Positions 15,954-25,160 of a DNA stretch of 46,001 nt are shown here, one piece after another. The translations under genes were made by a program, and so were the position numbers. Each line of letters begins with the position of its first letter. Positions within the stretch are counted from its first letter, which is position 1. The stretch is from Candidatus Rokuibacteriota bacterium (GTDB taxonomy: Bacteria > Methylomirabilota > Methylomirabilia > Rokubacteriales > CSP1-6). The notes below the pieces were generated by a model that was not told the origin of the DNA, did no database searches, and was given only the letters and a program-made list of their open reading frames with translations. The stretch is from contig JACPSW010000015.1 in assembly GCA_016193045.1 (NCBI GenBank), positions 1 to 46,001 on the forward strand, written 5' to 3'.

Positions 15954-17373
15954 CCGCCGAGTCCTCCGGGAAGGCATCGTGGCCGGCCTCATCGGGGCCG
16001 TCGTGGTGGCGATCTGGTTCCTGATCGTCGATCTGTCGGCTGGCAAGCCTTTCGAGACGCCGGCCCTCCTCGGCGCGGCGGTCTTTAAGGGGCTGCGCGA
16101 TCCGCAGGCGCTCCAGACGACGGCCGGGCTGGTAGCCGGCTACACAATTGTCCACATCCTTGCCTTCGTCGCCTTTGGCATCCTCTGCGCGATTCTGGTC
16201 GCGGCCGCCGACCGCGAGCCGACCCTGCTCCTCGCCTTCGTGGCCCTCTTCGCCGTGTTTCAGATCTTCTTCCTCGGCCTGGTGGGGATGCTGGCGCGCT
16301 TCCTCCTCGGCGCGATCCTCTGGTGGGAGATCTTCGCCGCCAATCTCCTGGCCTCGGCGGGAATGCTCGCCTACTTTTTCGTGGGCCACCGCGCCCTCGG
16401 CCGGACGGTCCTCGAGTCGCTGGGCCGCGTGATTCGCGAGGGGGTCGTCGCCGGCCTCATCGGGGCCGCAGCGGTCGCCGCCTGGTTCTTCCTCTTCGAC
16501 GCGGCCCAGGGGCGCCCGTTCGAGACGCCGGCCCTCCTGGGCGCGGCCGTCTTCCAGGGGCTGCGCACCGTCCAGGAGGTCCAGATCACGACCGGCCTGG
16601 TCCTCGGCTACACCGTCCTCCACGGCCTGGCCTTCGTCGCCTTCGGCATCCTCTGCGCCGTCCTGATCGCCGCCGCGGACCGCGAGCCCGCGCTGGTCTG
16701 GGCCTTCGTCGCTCTCTTCGGCTGCTTCGAGGTCTTCTTCCTGGCCCTGGACGCCACGTTCGCCCAGTCCGTCATGAGCGGCCTCGTCTGGTGGGCGATC
16801 CTGGTCGGGAACCTCCTGGCCTCGGTCGGGATGCTCGCCTACTTCTTCCTGGGACACCGGGCCCTGGGCCGGACGCTCCTCGGCGCCTGGGGCGGCGTCG
16901 TCCGGGAGGGGATGGTGGCCGGCCTGATCGGCGCCGTCCTCGTGGCGGTGTGGTTCCTGGCCTACGACCTCTTCAGGGGCAACCCGCTCCGCACCCCCGC
17001 CCTCCTGGGCGCCGCGGTCTTCCGCGGCCTCACCGACCCCGGCGCCGTGGAGCGCGAGCTGGGCCTCATCCTCGGGTATACGGTCCTCCACGGCCTGGCC
17101 TTCGCCTTCTTCGGGATCGTCGCGGCCCTGCTGGTGGCAGCCGCCGAGCGCCAGCCGATCCTCACCGTCGGCCTCTTCATGCTCTTCGCCGCCTTCGAGG
17201 TCCTCTTCTTCGGCCTCGTGACCGTCCTGGCGCAGTCGCTGCTGGGAGCCCTGGTCTGGTGGAACATCTTCATCGGCAACCTCCTGGCCGCGGCGGGGAT
17301 GCTCCTCTACTTCTTCCGCGGCCACCGCGCGCTCAGCCGCCGCCTCCGGGAAACCTGGCCCGTCGAGGACTAG
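15940..17373 (+). CDS. Polytopic membrane protein of three exact 156-residue repeats
   Basis: Predicted 477-aa membrane protein, not recognised as a named family. After nine residues it consists of three homologous units of exactly 156 residues (10-165, 166-321, 322-477) without indels. Each unit starts REG-x-VAGLIGA, continues TPALLGAAVF, has LGYTVLHGLAF with a conserved membrane histidine, and ends NLLAS-x-GMLAYFF-x-GHRAL. About four hydrophobic helices per unit gives about twelve in total. A GAGGAG lies 3 nt before the ATG, which overlaps ctaG, so it is translated with the oxidase genes. It could assist the oxidase or transport a ligand; function unknown. Confidence 0.88.
   Translation: MELLDRRVLREGIVAGLIGAVVVAIWFLIVDLSAGKPFETPALLGAAVFKGLRDPQALQTTAGLVAGYTIVHILAFVAFGILCAILVAAADREPTLLLAFVALFAVFQIFFLGLVGMLARFLLGAILWWEIFAANLLASAGMLAYFFVGHRALGRTVLESLGRVIREGVVAGLIGAAAVAAWFFLFDAAQGRPFETPALLGAAVFQGLRTVQEVQITTGLVLGYTVLHGLAFVAFGILCAVLIAAADREPALVWAFVALFGCFEVFFLALDATFAQSVMSGLVWWAILVGNLLASVGMLAYFFLGHRALGRTLLGAWGGVVREGMVAGLIGAVLVAVWFLAYDLFRGNPLRTPALLGAAVFRGLTDPGAVERELGLILGYTVLHGLAFAFFGIVAALLVAAAERQPILTVGLFMLFAAFEVLFFGLVTVLAQSLLGALVWWNIFIGNLLAAAGMLLYFFRGHRALSRRLRETWPVED
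15967..17370 (+). repeat. Three tandem 468-bp coding repeats
   Basis: Units at 15967-16434, 16435-16902 and 16903-17370 encode the triplicated membrane domain. Unit length is identical (468 bp), and units 1 and 2 are visibly closest (shared KPFE/RPFE-TPALLGAAVF and AFVAFGILCA blocks). Confidence 0.85.
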
Positions 17374-17400
17374 CGTTGAGCCGCTCGCTCGCTGAGCCCC

Positions 17401-17862
17401 ATGTTGAATTTCGAGGATGAGCTCCGGCGGGTCATCGAGGCCCTCGAGGCCGGAGGCATTCCCTATGCCATCGCGGGAGGGGTGGCGGTGTCCATCTACA
17501 CCACACCTCGGGCGACGGAGGACATCGACCTGCTGATCAGTGCCACGGACGTGGATCGCGCTCTTGGAACCCTCCAGCCTCTGGGATTTCACCGGGGCGG
17601 GCCACCGATGAGCGTCGCCCAGGGGAAACTTCGAATCCAGCGGCTGACCAAGATCGTCGGCTCCGATCTTCTCCCCGTCGATCTCCTCCTGGCGGACTCA
17701 CCCCAGTTGGAGGAGGTACTGAGCGCCCGCCAGCAGCTCGCTTGGGGAGCAAAACGTCTCTGGATTGTTTCCATCGGTGGGCTGCACACCCTCAAGCGAC
17801 TACGAGCATCCCCTCAGGACCTTGCCGACCTGGAGGCCCTGGGTCCAGAGGGGCAAACATGA
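17401..17862 (+). CDS. Nucleotidyltransferase-fold protein (AbiEii/MNT-like)
   Basis: Predicted 153-aa protein of the nucleotidyltransferase superfamily as seen in toxin-antitoxin and abortive-infection systems. The active-site pattern is IAGGVAVSIY, then RATEDIDLLI (the G-G and D-x-D metal-binding residues), with VDLLLA supplying the later acidic strand. It is small, without the long C-terminal domain of AbiEii. It starts 27 nt after the cta operon and overlaps the next gene by ATGA. It is less GC-rich in codon choice than its neighbours, consistent with acquisition by transfer. Substrate unknown. Confidence 0.75.
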   Translation: MLNFEDELRRVIEALEAGGIPYAIAGGVAVSIYTTPRATEDIDLLISATDVDRALGTLQPLGFHRGGPPMSVAQGKLRIQRLTKIVGSDLLPVDLLLADSPQLEEVLSARQQLAWGAKRLWIVSIGGLHTLKRLRASPQDLADLEALGPEGQT

Positions 17863-18194
17863 GCCGGCCCACACCGAAGCGACCCGTGGAGGACACTCTG
17901 ACGACCATCTCTGCCCTACGGAGGCTCTGCCTTACCCTCCCGCATATGGCGACTCCGGACGAGCGGCGGCGGCTTGAGCGATTCGAGGGCCTTCGCCGGG
18001 GCGCGGCCTCTCTAAGCGGCGACGACGTCGACACGCTCCGGACCGGACTCCGGCACTGCTGGCGGAGCCAAGAGACCGGAACCCTCCTGGAGATGGCCGC
18101 CCGCATTCCCCCTGAGCTCCTGGAGCGGGACCGGTGGCTCCAATCTTTCGTGGTCGCCGCACGGGAGCGGAGCAAGAGCACCGCCCGCGGCTGA
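17859..18194 (+). CDS. Hypothetical protein paired with the nucleotidyltransferase
   Basis: Predicted 111-aa charged soluble protein, not recognised. The sequence is arginine-rich, with a likely helical centre (SALRRLCLTLPHMATPDERR) and a C-terminus SFVVAARERSK. Its ATG overlaps the stop of the nucleotidyltransferase gene, implying translational coupling and a shared role, as in nucleotidyltransferase/partner toxin-antitoxin pairs. No DNA-binding domain is evident. It ends 50 nt before ugd, with the ugd promoter between. Confidence 0.6.
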   Translation: MSRPTPKRPVEDTLTTISALRRLCLTLPHMATPDERRRLERFEGLRRGAASLSGDDVDTLRTGLRHCWRSQETGTLLEMAARIPPELLERDRWLQSFVVAARERSKSTARG

Positions 18195-18206
18195 GCCCCG
18201 CCGATG

Positions 18207-18235
18207 TTGGCGCGTCTGCGCGTTTCTGTTATAGT
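18207..18235 (+). promoter_or_regulatory. Promoter of ugd, leaderless
   Basis: TTGGCG (18207-18212), a 17-nt spacer, then TATAGT (18230-18235) with an extended TG at 18227-18228. The predicted transcription start falls within 2-3 nt of the GTG at 18245. Confidence 0.55.
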
Positions 18236-18244
18236 TTCTGAGCC

Positions 18245-19555
18245 GTGAATATCTGCGTCGTCGGCACCGGCTACGTGGGGCTCGTCACCGGGGCGGTCTT
18301 CGCCGACCTCGGCAACGACGTCATCTGCGTGGACAATGTCCGCGAGAAGATCGAAGGCCTGAAGCAGGGGCGGATGCCGATCTACGAGCCCGGGCTGGAA
18401 GAGATGGTGGCCCGGAACGTCGCCGACGGCCGGCTCACCTTCACGACGAGCCTCGCCGACGGGGTCAAGCGCTCCGAGATCGTCTTCATCGCCGTCGGGA
18501 CGCCGCGCAAGACCAATGGTGAGACGGACCTGTCGGCGGTGGAGGAGGTCGCCCGGGGAATCGCCCGGGCCATGGACAGCTACAAGGTCATCGTCAACAA
18601 GTCCACGGTGCCGGTGGGGACCGGCGACCTGGTGCGGGAGATCATCGCCAAGACCCAGCCGAGGCCCGTGGCCTTCGACGTGGTCTCCAACCCCGAGTTT
18701 CTCCGCGAGGGCTCGGCCATCGAGGACACCCTCCGGCCGGACCGGATCGTGATCGGGGCGCCCACCCAGCAGGTCGCCATGACGCTGCTGGAGCTCTACG
18801 CCCAGCTCGGACGGCCGATGATCATCACGGACGTGCCCTCGGCGGAGATGATCAAGTACGCCTCCAACGCCTTCCTCGCCGCCAAGATCTCCTTCGTCAA
18901 CGCCATCGCCAACGTCTGCGAGCTGGCGGGGGCGGACGTGACCCAGGTGATCAAGGGCCTCGGCCTCGACCCGCGGATCGGCCCGGCGTTCCTCCAGGCG
19001 GGGCTCGGGTTCGGGGGCGCCTGCCTGCCCAAGGACGTGGAGTCCCTCGTCCAGACGGCGGCGGCGCTCGGCTATGACTTCAAGCTCCTCAAGAGCGTGG
19101 CCGAGATCAACCGGGACCGCGCCCGGCACTTCGTCGAGACGATGCGGAAGGCCCTGGGCCCGCTGGACGACAAGGTGATCGCCGTCCTGGGCTTGGCCTT
19201 CAAGCCTAATACCGACGACATGCGCGAGGCCAAGAGCGTCGAGGTGGTGACGCTCCTCCACGAGGCCGGGGCGAAGATCAAGGCGTACGACCCGGTGGCG
19301 ACGGAGAACGCCCGGCGGCTCCTGCCGCCGGGGATCACGTACTGCGCCTCGCCCTACGAGGCCGCCGAGAAGGCCGACGCCCTCGCGCTCGTCACCGAGT
19401 GGAACGAGTTCAAGTTCCTGAACCTCGAGCGCCTGCGCTCGCTCATGCGACGCCCCGTGATCTTCGACGGCCGGAACCTCTACGAGCCCGACCGCATGCG
19501 GCGGCTGGGGTTCGAGTACTACTCGGTCGGCCGCAGGCCGATCCTCCCTACCTAG
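18245..19555 (+). CDS. ugd: UDP-glucose 6-dehydrogenase
   Basis: Predicted 436-aa NAD-dependent dehydrogenase oxidising UDP-glucose to UDP-glucuronate. The N-terminal Rossmann loop is [12 protein letters not shown]. The catalytic cysteine is in [11 protein letters not shown], and the substrate-binding lysine is in [12 protein letters not shown]. The C-terminal domain has [15 protein letters not shown]. Full length. GTG start set by the promoter just upstream. First gene of a sugar-nucleotide cluster; its product is the substrate of the next enzyme. Confidence 0.95.
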   Translation: MNICVVGTGYVGLVTGAVFADLGNDVICVDNVREKIEGLKQGRMPIYEPGLEEMVARNVADGRLTFTTSLADGVKRSEIVFIAVGTPRKTNGETDLSAVEEVARGIARAMDSYKVIVNKSTVPVGTGDLVREIIAKTQPRPVAFDVVSNPEFLREGSAIEDTLRPDRIVIGAPTQQVAMTLLELYAQLGRPMIITDVPSAEMIKYASNAFLAAKISFVNAIANVCELAGADVTQVIKGLGLDPRIGPAFLQAGLGFGGACLPKDVESLVQTAAALGYDFKLLKSVAEINRDRARHFVETMRKALGPLDDKVIAVLGLAFKPNTDDMREAKSVEVVTLLHEAGAKIKAYDPVATENARRLLPPGITYCASPYEAAEKADALALVTEWNEFKFLNLERLRSLMRRPVIFDGRNLYEPDRMRRLGFEYYSVGRRPILPT

Positions 19556-19562
19556 ACGGTCG

Positions 19563-20498
19563 ATGCGCGTTCTGGTGACGGGCGGCGCCGGGTTCATCGG
19601 CTCCCACCTCTGCGAATTCCTGCTGGGCCAGGGCGCCGAGGTGGTCTGCATGGACAACCTCCTCACGGGGAGCATCGACAACATCGCCCATCTCCGCGAT
19701 CCGCGCTTCTCCTTCGTGAAGCACGACGTCACCAACTACGTGTATGTGGCGGGGCCGCTGGACTACGTGCTCCACTTCGCCAGCCCCGCCTCCCCCGTGG
19801 ACTACGCGCAGCTCCCGATCCAGACCCTGAAGGTCGGCGCGCTCGGCACCCACAAGGCGCTCGGCCTGGCCCGGGAAAAGGGCGCGAAACTTCTTCTGGC
19901 CTCCACCTCCGAGGTGTACGGGGACCCCCTCGTCCACCCCCAGCGCGAGGAGTACTGGGGCAACGTGAACCCGGTGGGACCGCGGGGGGTGTACGACGAG
20001 GCCAAGCGCTTCGCCGAGGCGATGACGATGGCCTACCATCGCTTCCACGGGCTCGACACGCGCATCGCCCGCATATTCAATACTTACGGGGAACGGATGC
20101 GGATCGGGGACGGCCGCGCGATTCCCACCCTGATCACCCAGGCGCTCAAGGGCGAGCCGCTGACGGTGTACGGCGACGGCTCGCAGACGCGCAGCTTCTG
20201 CTACATCTCGGACATGGTGGACGGGATCTGGCGGCTCATGCAGGCCCCGGTAAACGAGCCCGTGAACCTGGGCAACCCGAAGGAGATGACGGTGCGCGAG
20301 CTCGCGGAGCGGATCGTCGCCCTCTCCGGGTCGAAGAGCGCGATCGTCTTCAAGCCGCTGCCCGTGGACGACCCCAAGGTGCGCCAGCCCGATATCACGC
20401 GGGCGCGCACCCTCCTCGGCTGGGAGCCCCGCGTGGACCTGGACGAAGGGCTCTCGCTGACGCTCAAGTGGTTCCGGGCCAAACTGGGAGTCACGTGA
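19563..20498 (+). CDS. uxs: UDP-glucuronate decarboxylase (UDP-xylose synthase)
   Basis: Predicted 311-aa short-chain dehydrogenase of the extended SDR type. NAD-binding GGAGFIGSH is near the start. Motifs characteristic of UDP-xylose synthases are present: [41 protein letters not shown] (catalytic Y-x3-K) and [10 protein letters not shown]. It should convert UDP-glucuronate, made by the preceding gene, to UDP-xylose. It starts 7 nt after ugd and overlaps the next gene (GTGA). Likely feeds polysaccharide or glycan synthesis. Confidence 0.9.
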   Translation: MRVLVTGGAGFIGSHLCEFLLGQGAEVVCMDNLLTGSIDNIAHLRDPRFSFVKHDVTNYVYVAGPLDYVLHFASPASPVDYAQLPIQTLKVGALGTHKALGLAREKGAKLLLASTSEVYGDPLVHPQREEYWGNVNPVGPRGVYDEAKRFAEAMTMAYHRFHGLDTRIARIFNTYGERMRIGDGRAIPTLITQALKGEPLTVYGDGSQTRSFCYISDMVDGIWRLMQAPVNEPVNLGNPKEMTVRELAERIVALSGSKSAIVFKPLPVDDPKVRQPDITRARTLLGWEPRVDLDEGLSLTLKWFRAKLGVT

Positions 20499-21442
20499 AA
20501 GTTCTCGTGACGGGCGGCGCGGGGTTCATCGGCTCCCACGTCGTGGACCGCCTCCTCACGGCGGGTCATGAGGTCGCCGTGGTGGACGACCTCTCCACCG
20601 GCCGCCGGGAATTCGTCGATCCGCGCGCGACGCTCCACGTGGCCGACGTCCGGGGCGACGAGCTGGCCCGCGTGTTCGAGGCCGAGCGCCCCGACACGGT
20701 GATCCACCTCGCCGCCCAGGCCGAGGTCCGCCGGTCGGTGGAGGATCCGGCCCTCGACGCCGCCATCAACATCGGCGGCATACTCAACCTCCTCCTCTGC
20801 TGCCGGCGGTACGAGGTCGGCCGCGTCGTCTACTCGTCCACGGGGGGGGCCGTGTACGGTGACACGACCGTGCTGCCGACCCCGGAAGATCAACCGAAGA
20901 GGCCGGCCTCGCCGTACGGCATCTCCAAGCTCGTCGCCGAGCACTACCTGGCGTGCTGGGGGGCCCTCTACGGCGTGGGGGGGATCGCGCTCCGGTACGC
21001 CAATGTCTTCGGCCCCCGGCAGAACCCCCTGGGAGAGGCCGGTGTGGTGGCGATCTTCTCCCACCGGGTCCTCCACCGAGAGCCGATCACGATCAATGGC
21101 GACGGCGAGCAGACACGGGATTACGTCTATGTCGAGGACGTGGCGGAAGCGAACCTGCGCGCGCTGGAGCGACCGGACGCGAGCGGCCCCGTCAACATCG
21201 GCACGGGCGTCGAGACCTCGGTGAACGCCCTGCTGAAGCGGCTGGAGGCGGCAGCGGGGGTCACAGCCGAGGCGCGCCACGGTCCCGCGAAGGTCGGGGA
21301 GCAGCGCCGCAGCGTCCTCGACGCGAGCGCGGCCAAGCGCGTCCTGGGGTGGACGCCGCACGTGACCCTCGATGAGGGGCTCCGCCGCACTGTGAGCTAT
21401 TTCAGGGGTGCCCGTGCCCAGATAGAGGAGAAGCGATCATGA
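20495..21442 (+). CDS. NAD-dependent epimerase/dehydratase (UDP-glucose 4-epimerase-like)
   Basis: Predicted 315-aa extended SDR enzyme. The start [15 protein letters not shown] gives the nucleotide-binding loop, followed by [15 protein letters not shown], the catalytic serine region [10 protein letters not shown] and [13 protein letters not shown] with the Y-x3-K pair. This combination fits GalE-like UDP-hexose 4-epimerases and related UDP-GlcA/UDP-Xyl epimerases. In this operon the substrate could be UDP-xylose or UDP-glucuronate. The GTG start overlaps the stop of the previous gene; the stop overlaps the ATG of the next. Confidence 0.85.
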   Translation: MKVLVTGGAGFIGSHVVDRLLTAGHEVAVVDDLSTGRREFVDPRATLHVADVRGDELARVFEAERPDTVIHLAAQAEVRRSVEDPALDAAINIGGILNLLLCCRRYEVGRVVYSSTGGAVYGDTTVLPTPEDQPKRPASPYGISKLVAEHYLACWGALYGVGGIALRYANVFGPRQNPLGEAGVVAIFSHRVLHREPITINGDGEQTRDYVYVEDVAEANLRALERPDASGPVNIGTGVETSVNALLKRLEAAAGVTAEARHGPAKVGEQRRSVLDASAAKRVLGWTPHVTLDEGLRRTVSYFRGARAQIEEKRS

Positions 21443-21615
21443 TCGACGACGAGCTCAAAGCCATCCTGGCCTGCCCGGCGTGCAAGGGAGACCTGCTCTT
21501 CGAGGAGACCCGGATCATCTGCCGCGCGTGCCGGAAGGCCTATCCGATCCGGGACGGGATCCCCGTCATGCTGATCAGCGAGGCCGAGCCCTGGACACCG
21601 CCCCAGCCGCGGTAA
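21439..21615 (+). CDS. Trm112/YcaR-like small zinc-binding protein
   Basis: 58-aa protein. It has two CxxC pairs, CPAC (residues 12-15) and CRAC (28-31), and the RDGIPVML ending typical of Trm112p-like (YcaR/UPF0434) proteins. Eukaryotic and archaeal Trm112 activates methyltransferases; bacterial members are small zinc proteins of unclear role, often next to lipid A or sugar genes. Its ATG overlaps the stop of the epimerase gene, so it belongs to the sugar-nucleotide operon. Its end overlaps the likely start of the following nucleotidyltransferase. Confidence 0.85.
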   Translation: MIDDELKAILACPACKGDLLFEETRIICRACRKAYPIRDGIPVMLISEAEPWTPPQPR

Positions 21616-22646
21616 TCCTGGCGGGCGGCCAGGGCACCCGGCTCCGCCCGCTGACGCTCACCCGCCCCAAGCCCATCGTCCCCCTCCTCAACATCCCCTT
21701 CCTCCACTACCAGCTCGCCCTCCTGCGCCGGAACGGCGTGGTGGACGTCGTCCTGGCCTGCTCCTACCTCGTCGAGGCCGTCCAGGCGCGGCTCGGGGAC
21801 GGGCGGGAGCTCGGCGTGAGGCTCCGTTACGCCGTGGAGGCGGAGCCGCTCGGGACGGCCGGCGGGGTCAAGAACGCGGCCGCGCTGACGGGGGGCCGGC
21901 TGGTGGTCCTGAACGGCGACGTCCTGACCGACGTGGACCTCGCCGGGATGCTCGCCTCCCACGAGGCCCGCGGGGCCCGGGCCAGCATCTACCTCACGCC
22001 CGTGGAGGATCCGACGGCCTTCGGGCTGGTGGAGACGGAGCCCGACGGCCGGATCCGGCGCTTCCTGGAGAAGCCGTCGCCCGAGCAGGTCACCACCAAC
22101 ACCATCAACGCGGGCATCTACCTCCTCGAGCGCGAGCTGCTCGACCTGATCCCGGCGGGCCGCGCCGTCTCCATGGAGCGCGACTTCTTCCCCGCCCTCC
22201 TGGAGCGCGGGATCCCCGCCTACGGCTTCGCGGCCCGGGCGTACTGGCGGGACATCGGGAGTCCGGAGCAGTACCGCCTGGCGCAGATGGACCTCCTCAA
22301 CGGCCTCGTGGACACGCCCCTTACCCCGCCGGGAACCCGGAGCGGCGACGTCTGGGTGGGGGCGGGCGTGTCGATCGCCCCTGGGGCCGTCCTCAGGGGG
22401 CCCGCGGTTCTCGGCGCGGCCGTCCGGCTGGAGCCCGAGGCGCACGTGGGCCCGCGGAGCGTGCTCGGAGACAGCGTGCGCGTCGGCCGGGGGGGCCGCG
22501 TCGAAGAGGCCGTCCTCTGGGACGGCGTGTCGGTCGGCGAGGCCGCCGTCGTCAAGGCATGCGTGGTGGGCTCCGGGGCCGTGATCGGACGAGGCGCGCG
22601 CCTCGCCGCCGGCGCCGTAGTCGGGGAAAACGAAGTCATCCCGTGA
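21591..22646 (+). CDS. Sugar-phosphate nucleotidyltransferase with beta-helix tail (mannose-1-phosphate guanylyltransferase-like)
   Basis: Predicted nucleotidyltransferase: [16 protein letters not shown] at the start binds the nucleotide, with [11 protein letters not shown] and [10 protein letters not shown] following. From about residue 245 a left-handed beta-helix of hexapeptide repeats runs to the end, as in GMPPB and related NDP-hexose pyrophosphorylases. It makes an activated sugar for the same pathway as ugd/uxs. The start is unusual: the only start-like codon just before the conserved region is CTG at 21591 (351 aa). The next in-frame GTG (21480) would put 37 non-family residues in front, read out of frame through the Trm112-like gene. 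Confidence 0.85.
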   Translation: MDTAPAAVILAGGQGTRLRPLTLTRPKPIVPLLNIPFLHYQLALLRRNGVVDVVLACSYLVEAVQARLGDGRELGVRLRYAVEAEPLGTAGGVKNAAALTGGRLVVLNGDVLTDVDLAGMLASHEARGARASIYLTPVEDPTAFGLVETEPDGRIRRFLEKPSPEQVTTNTINAGIYLLERELLDLIPAGRAVSMERDFFPALLERGIPAYGFAARAYWRDIGSPEQYRLAQMDLLNGLVDTPLTPPGTRSGDVWVGAGVSIAPGAVLRGPAVLGAAVRLEPEAHVGPRSVLGDSVRVGRGGRVEEAVLWDGVSVGEAAVVKACVVGSGAVIGRGARLAAGAVVGENEVIP

Positions 22647-22659
22647 TATCCTGAGCGTT

Positions 22660-24450
22660 GTGGCGCTTTCCCGAATCCGAAACTTCTCCATCGTGGCCCA
22701 TATCGACCACGGCAAGTCCACCCTGGCGGATCGGCTGCTGGCCCTGACCGGGGCCATGGACCCCAAGAAGGCCGTGGACCAGGTGCTGGACTCCATGGAT
22801 CTGGAGCGCGAGCGGGGGATCACGATCAAGCAGCACACGGTCCGTCTCCCCTACCGCGCCCAGGACGGCCAGGAGTACACGCTCAACCTCATCGATACGC
22901 CCGGGCATGTCGACTTCTCTTACGAAGTTTCCCGCTCGCTGGCCGCCTGCGAGGGCGCGCTCCTGATCGTGGACGCCGCGCAGGGGGTGGAGGCCCAGAC
23001 CCTGGCCAACTTCTACCTGGCCCTCGAGGCCAACCTGGCGATCATTCCCGTCATCAACAAGATCGACCTCCCCCAGGCCGACGTGGAAGGAACCCGGCGC
23101 CAGATCGCGGAGGTCCTGGGGCTCGACCCCGGCGAGGCCCTCCTCATCTCCGCCAAGTTGGGGACCGGGGTTCCCGAAGTGCTGGAAGCGATCGTCCACC
23201 GCATCCCGCCGCCCCCGGGCGATCCCGCGGGGCCGCTGAAGGCGCTGGTCTTCGATTCCTTCTACGATCCGTACCAGGGCGTCGTGGTGTACGTCAGGAT
23301 CTTCGAGGGCCGCGTGCGCGCGGGCATGCCCGCGCTCCTCATGTCCAACGGCCGGGTGTACGAAGTCCAGCAGGTCGGCGTCTTCACCCCGGAGATGAAG
23401 CCGGTGGAGGAGCTGGCGGCGGGCCAGGTGGGCTACCTCACCGCGGGGATCAAGCGCGTCGCGGACGCCAAGGTCGGCGAAACGATCAGCGACGCCAACC
23501 GCCCGACGGCCAGGGCGTTCCCCGGCTACCGCGACGCCAAGCCCATGGTCTTCGCCGGGCTCTACCCGGTGGAGGACACGGCCTACCAGTCCCTCCGGGA
23601 CGCGCTCGACAAGCTCCGGCTGAACGACTCGGCCCTCACCTTCGAGCCCGAGACCTCTCTCGCGCTGGGCTACGGCTTTCGGTGCGGGTTCCTCGGGCTC
23701 CTGCACATGGAGATCGTCCAGGAGCGCCTGGAGCGGGAGTTCGGGCTGGCTCTGATCGTGACGTCCCCCAGTGTCCGCTATCGGGTCATCACCACGGCGG
23801 GGGAGACGGTGGAGATCGAAAACCCCTCCAAGCTTCCGCCAACGGGCCAGATCGACCACATCGAGGAGCCGTTCGTGCGGTCCTCCGTCTTCGCGCCAAC
23901 CGAATTCATGAACCCGATCTACCGGCTGGCGCAGGACAAGCGGGGCGAGCACCGGTCGCTCGAGTACCTCGGCAAGCGGGTCCACATCACCTTCGACTTC
24001 CCCCTGTCGGAGATCATCGTGGACTTCTACGACCGGCTGAAGTCCATCTCGAAGGGGTACGCCTCCTTCGACTACGACTTCCTCGAGTTCCGCCCCTCGG
24101 ACATGGTCAAGCTCGACATTCTCCTGAACGGCGACCCCGTGGACGCGCTCTCGGTCATCGTCCACCGCGACAAGGCCTACGAGAAGGGCAAGACGCTCGC
24201 CGAGAAGTTGCGGGCCGTGATCCCGCGCCAGATGTTCGAGGTGGCGATCCAGGCGGCCATCGGCAGCCGGGTGATCGCCCGGGAAACGGTGAAGGCGATC
24301 CGCAAGAACGTCACCGCCAAGTGCTACGGCGGCGACATCACGCGCAAGCGGAAGCTCCTCGAAAAGCAGAAGGAAGGCAAGAAGCGGATGAAGCAGCTCG
24401 GCAAGGTCGAGGTGCCGCAAGAGGCCTTTCTGTCCGTCTTGAAAAGCTGA
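22660..24450 (+). CDS. lepA: Elongation factor 4 (LepA), ribosomal back-translocase GTPase
   Basis: Predicted 596-aa translational GTPase, full length. G1 loop AHIDHGKST (residues 13-21), G2 RGITIKQ, G3 DTPGHVDF, G4 NKIDLP. The later domains carry [16 protein letters not shown] and the LepA-specific C-terminal [22 protein letters not shown] tail that reaches the peptidyl-transferase side of the ribosome. GTG start. A TGA-TATCCT sequence (22644-22652) just upstream resembles an extended -10 box. The stop overlaps the ATG of lepB, the classical lepA-lepB pairing. Confidence 0.97.
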   Translation: MALSRIRNFSIVAHIDHGKSTLADRLLALTGAMDPKKAVDQVLDSMDLERERGITIKQHTVRLPYRAQDGQEYTLNLIDTPGHVDFSYEVSRSLAACEGALLIVDAAQGVEAQTLANFYLALEANLAIIPVINKIDLPQADVEGTRRQIAEVLGLDPGEALLISAKLGTGVPEVLEAIVHRIPPPPGDPAGPLKALVFDSFYDPYQGVVVYVRIFEGRVRAGMPALLMSNGRVYEVQQVGVFTPEMKPVEELAAGQVGYLTAGIKRVADAKVGETISDANRPTARAFPGYRDAKPMVFAGLYPVEDTAYQSLRDALDKLRLNDSALTFEPETSLALGYGFRCGFLGLLHMEIVQERLEREFGLALIVTSPSVRYRVITTAGETVEIENPSKLPPTGQIDHIEEPFVRSSVFAPTEFMNPIYRLAQDKRGEHRSLEYLGKRVHITFDFPLSEIIVDFYDRLKSISKGYASFDYDFLEFRPSDMVKLDILLNGDPVDALSVIVHRDKAYEKGKTLAEKLRAVIPRQMFEVAIQAAIGSRVIARETVKAIRKNVTAKCYGGDITRKRKLLEKQKEGKKRMKQLGKVEVPQEAFLSVLKS

Positions 24451-25160
24451 TGGCCGTGGACCCGACCCGGCCCAAGGACGCCCCGGTGACCGACGAGATC
24501 GCCCGCCCCGTCCCTGTCGAGAGGAAGCGACGGAAATCCCTCGCGCGGGAGTACATCGAGGCGATCGTCATCGCCATTCTGCTGGCGCTGGTGATCCGGA
24601 CGTTCGTGGTCCAGGCCTTCACGATCCCCTCGGGCTCCATGGTCCCCACGCTCCAGGTGGGGGACTACATCCTGGTGAACAAGTTCATCTTCGGCGCCGA
24701 GATCCCCTTCACCAGCCTCCACCTGCCCGCCATCCGCGTGCCCCGGCGCGGCGACATCATCGTGTTCAAGTACCCCTGGGACGAGAAACGTGACTTCATC
24801 AAGCGGGTGATCGGCCTGCCGGGCGACGAAGTGTACATCAAGGGGCGCACGGTGTACGTCAATGGGAAACCCCTGGACGAGCCCTACGCCCTCCACAACG
24901 ACGGCGCCTCCCACACCAACGTGGAGTACGGCCCGTCCGCCGTCCCGCCCGATTCGTTCTTCATGATGGGCGACAACCGCGATAACTCCCAGGACAGCCG
25001 CTACTGGGGCTTCCTCAAGCGCGACAAGATCCGGGGCAAGGCCTTCATCATCTACTGGTCCTGGGACGGGGACACTCACTGGCTCCGCTGGCGCCGGCTG
25101 GGCTGCTACTTCGACGGCGGGGGGAGGATCGGCTGCCCGCTGGGGCGTTCCCGGCCATGA
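24450..25160 (+). CDS. lepB: Signal peptidase I
   Basis: Predicted 236-aa membrane-anchored serine protease that cleaves Sec and Tat signal peptides. One N-terminal transmembrane helix, about residues 37-55. The catalytic serine is S63 in IPSGSMVPTL and the general-base lysine is K118 in FIKRVIGLPGDEV. Box E reads MGDNRDNSQDSRYWG. Length is typical for single-helix SPase I. Overlaps lepA by TGATG and hemW by 4 nt (ATGA). Confidence 0.95.
   Translation: MAVDPTRPKDAPVTDEIARPVPVERKRRKSLAREYIEAIVIAILLALVIRTFVVQAFTIPSGSMVPTLQVGDYILVNKFIFGAEIPFTSLHLPAIRVPRRGDIIVFKYPWDEKRDFIKRVIGLPGDEVYIKGRTVYVNGKPLDEPYALHNDGASHTNVEYGPSAVPPDSFFMMGDNRDNSQDSRYWGFLKRDKIRGKAFIIYWSWDGDTHWLRWRRLGCYFDGGGRIGCPLGRSRP

Noticed and set aside
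15967..17370. Tandem repeats as a CRISPR-like or non-coding array
   Set aside because: The 468-bp period is fully coding, in frame, and encodes transmembrane units; no short direct repeats with unique spacers occur anywhere in the window.
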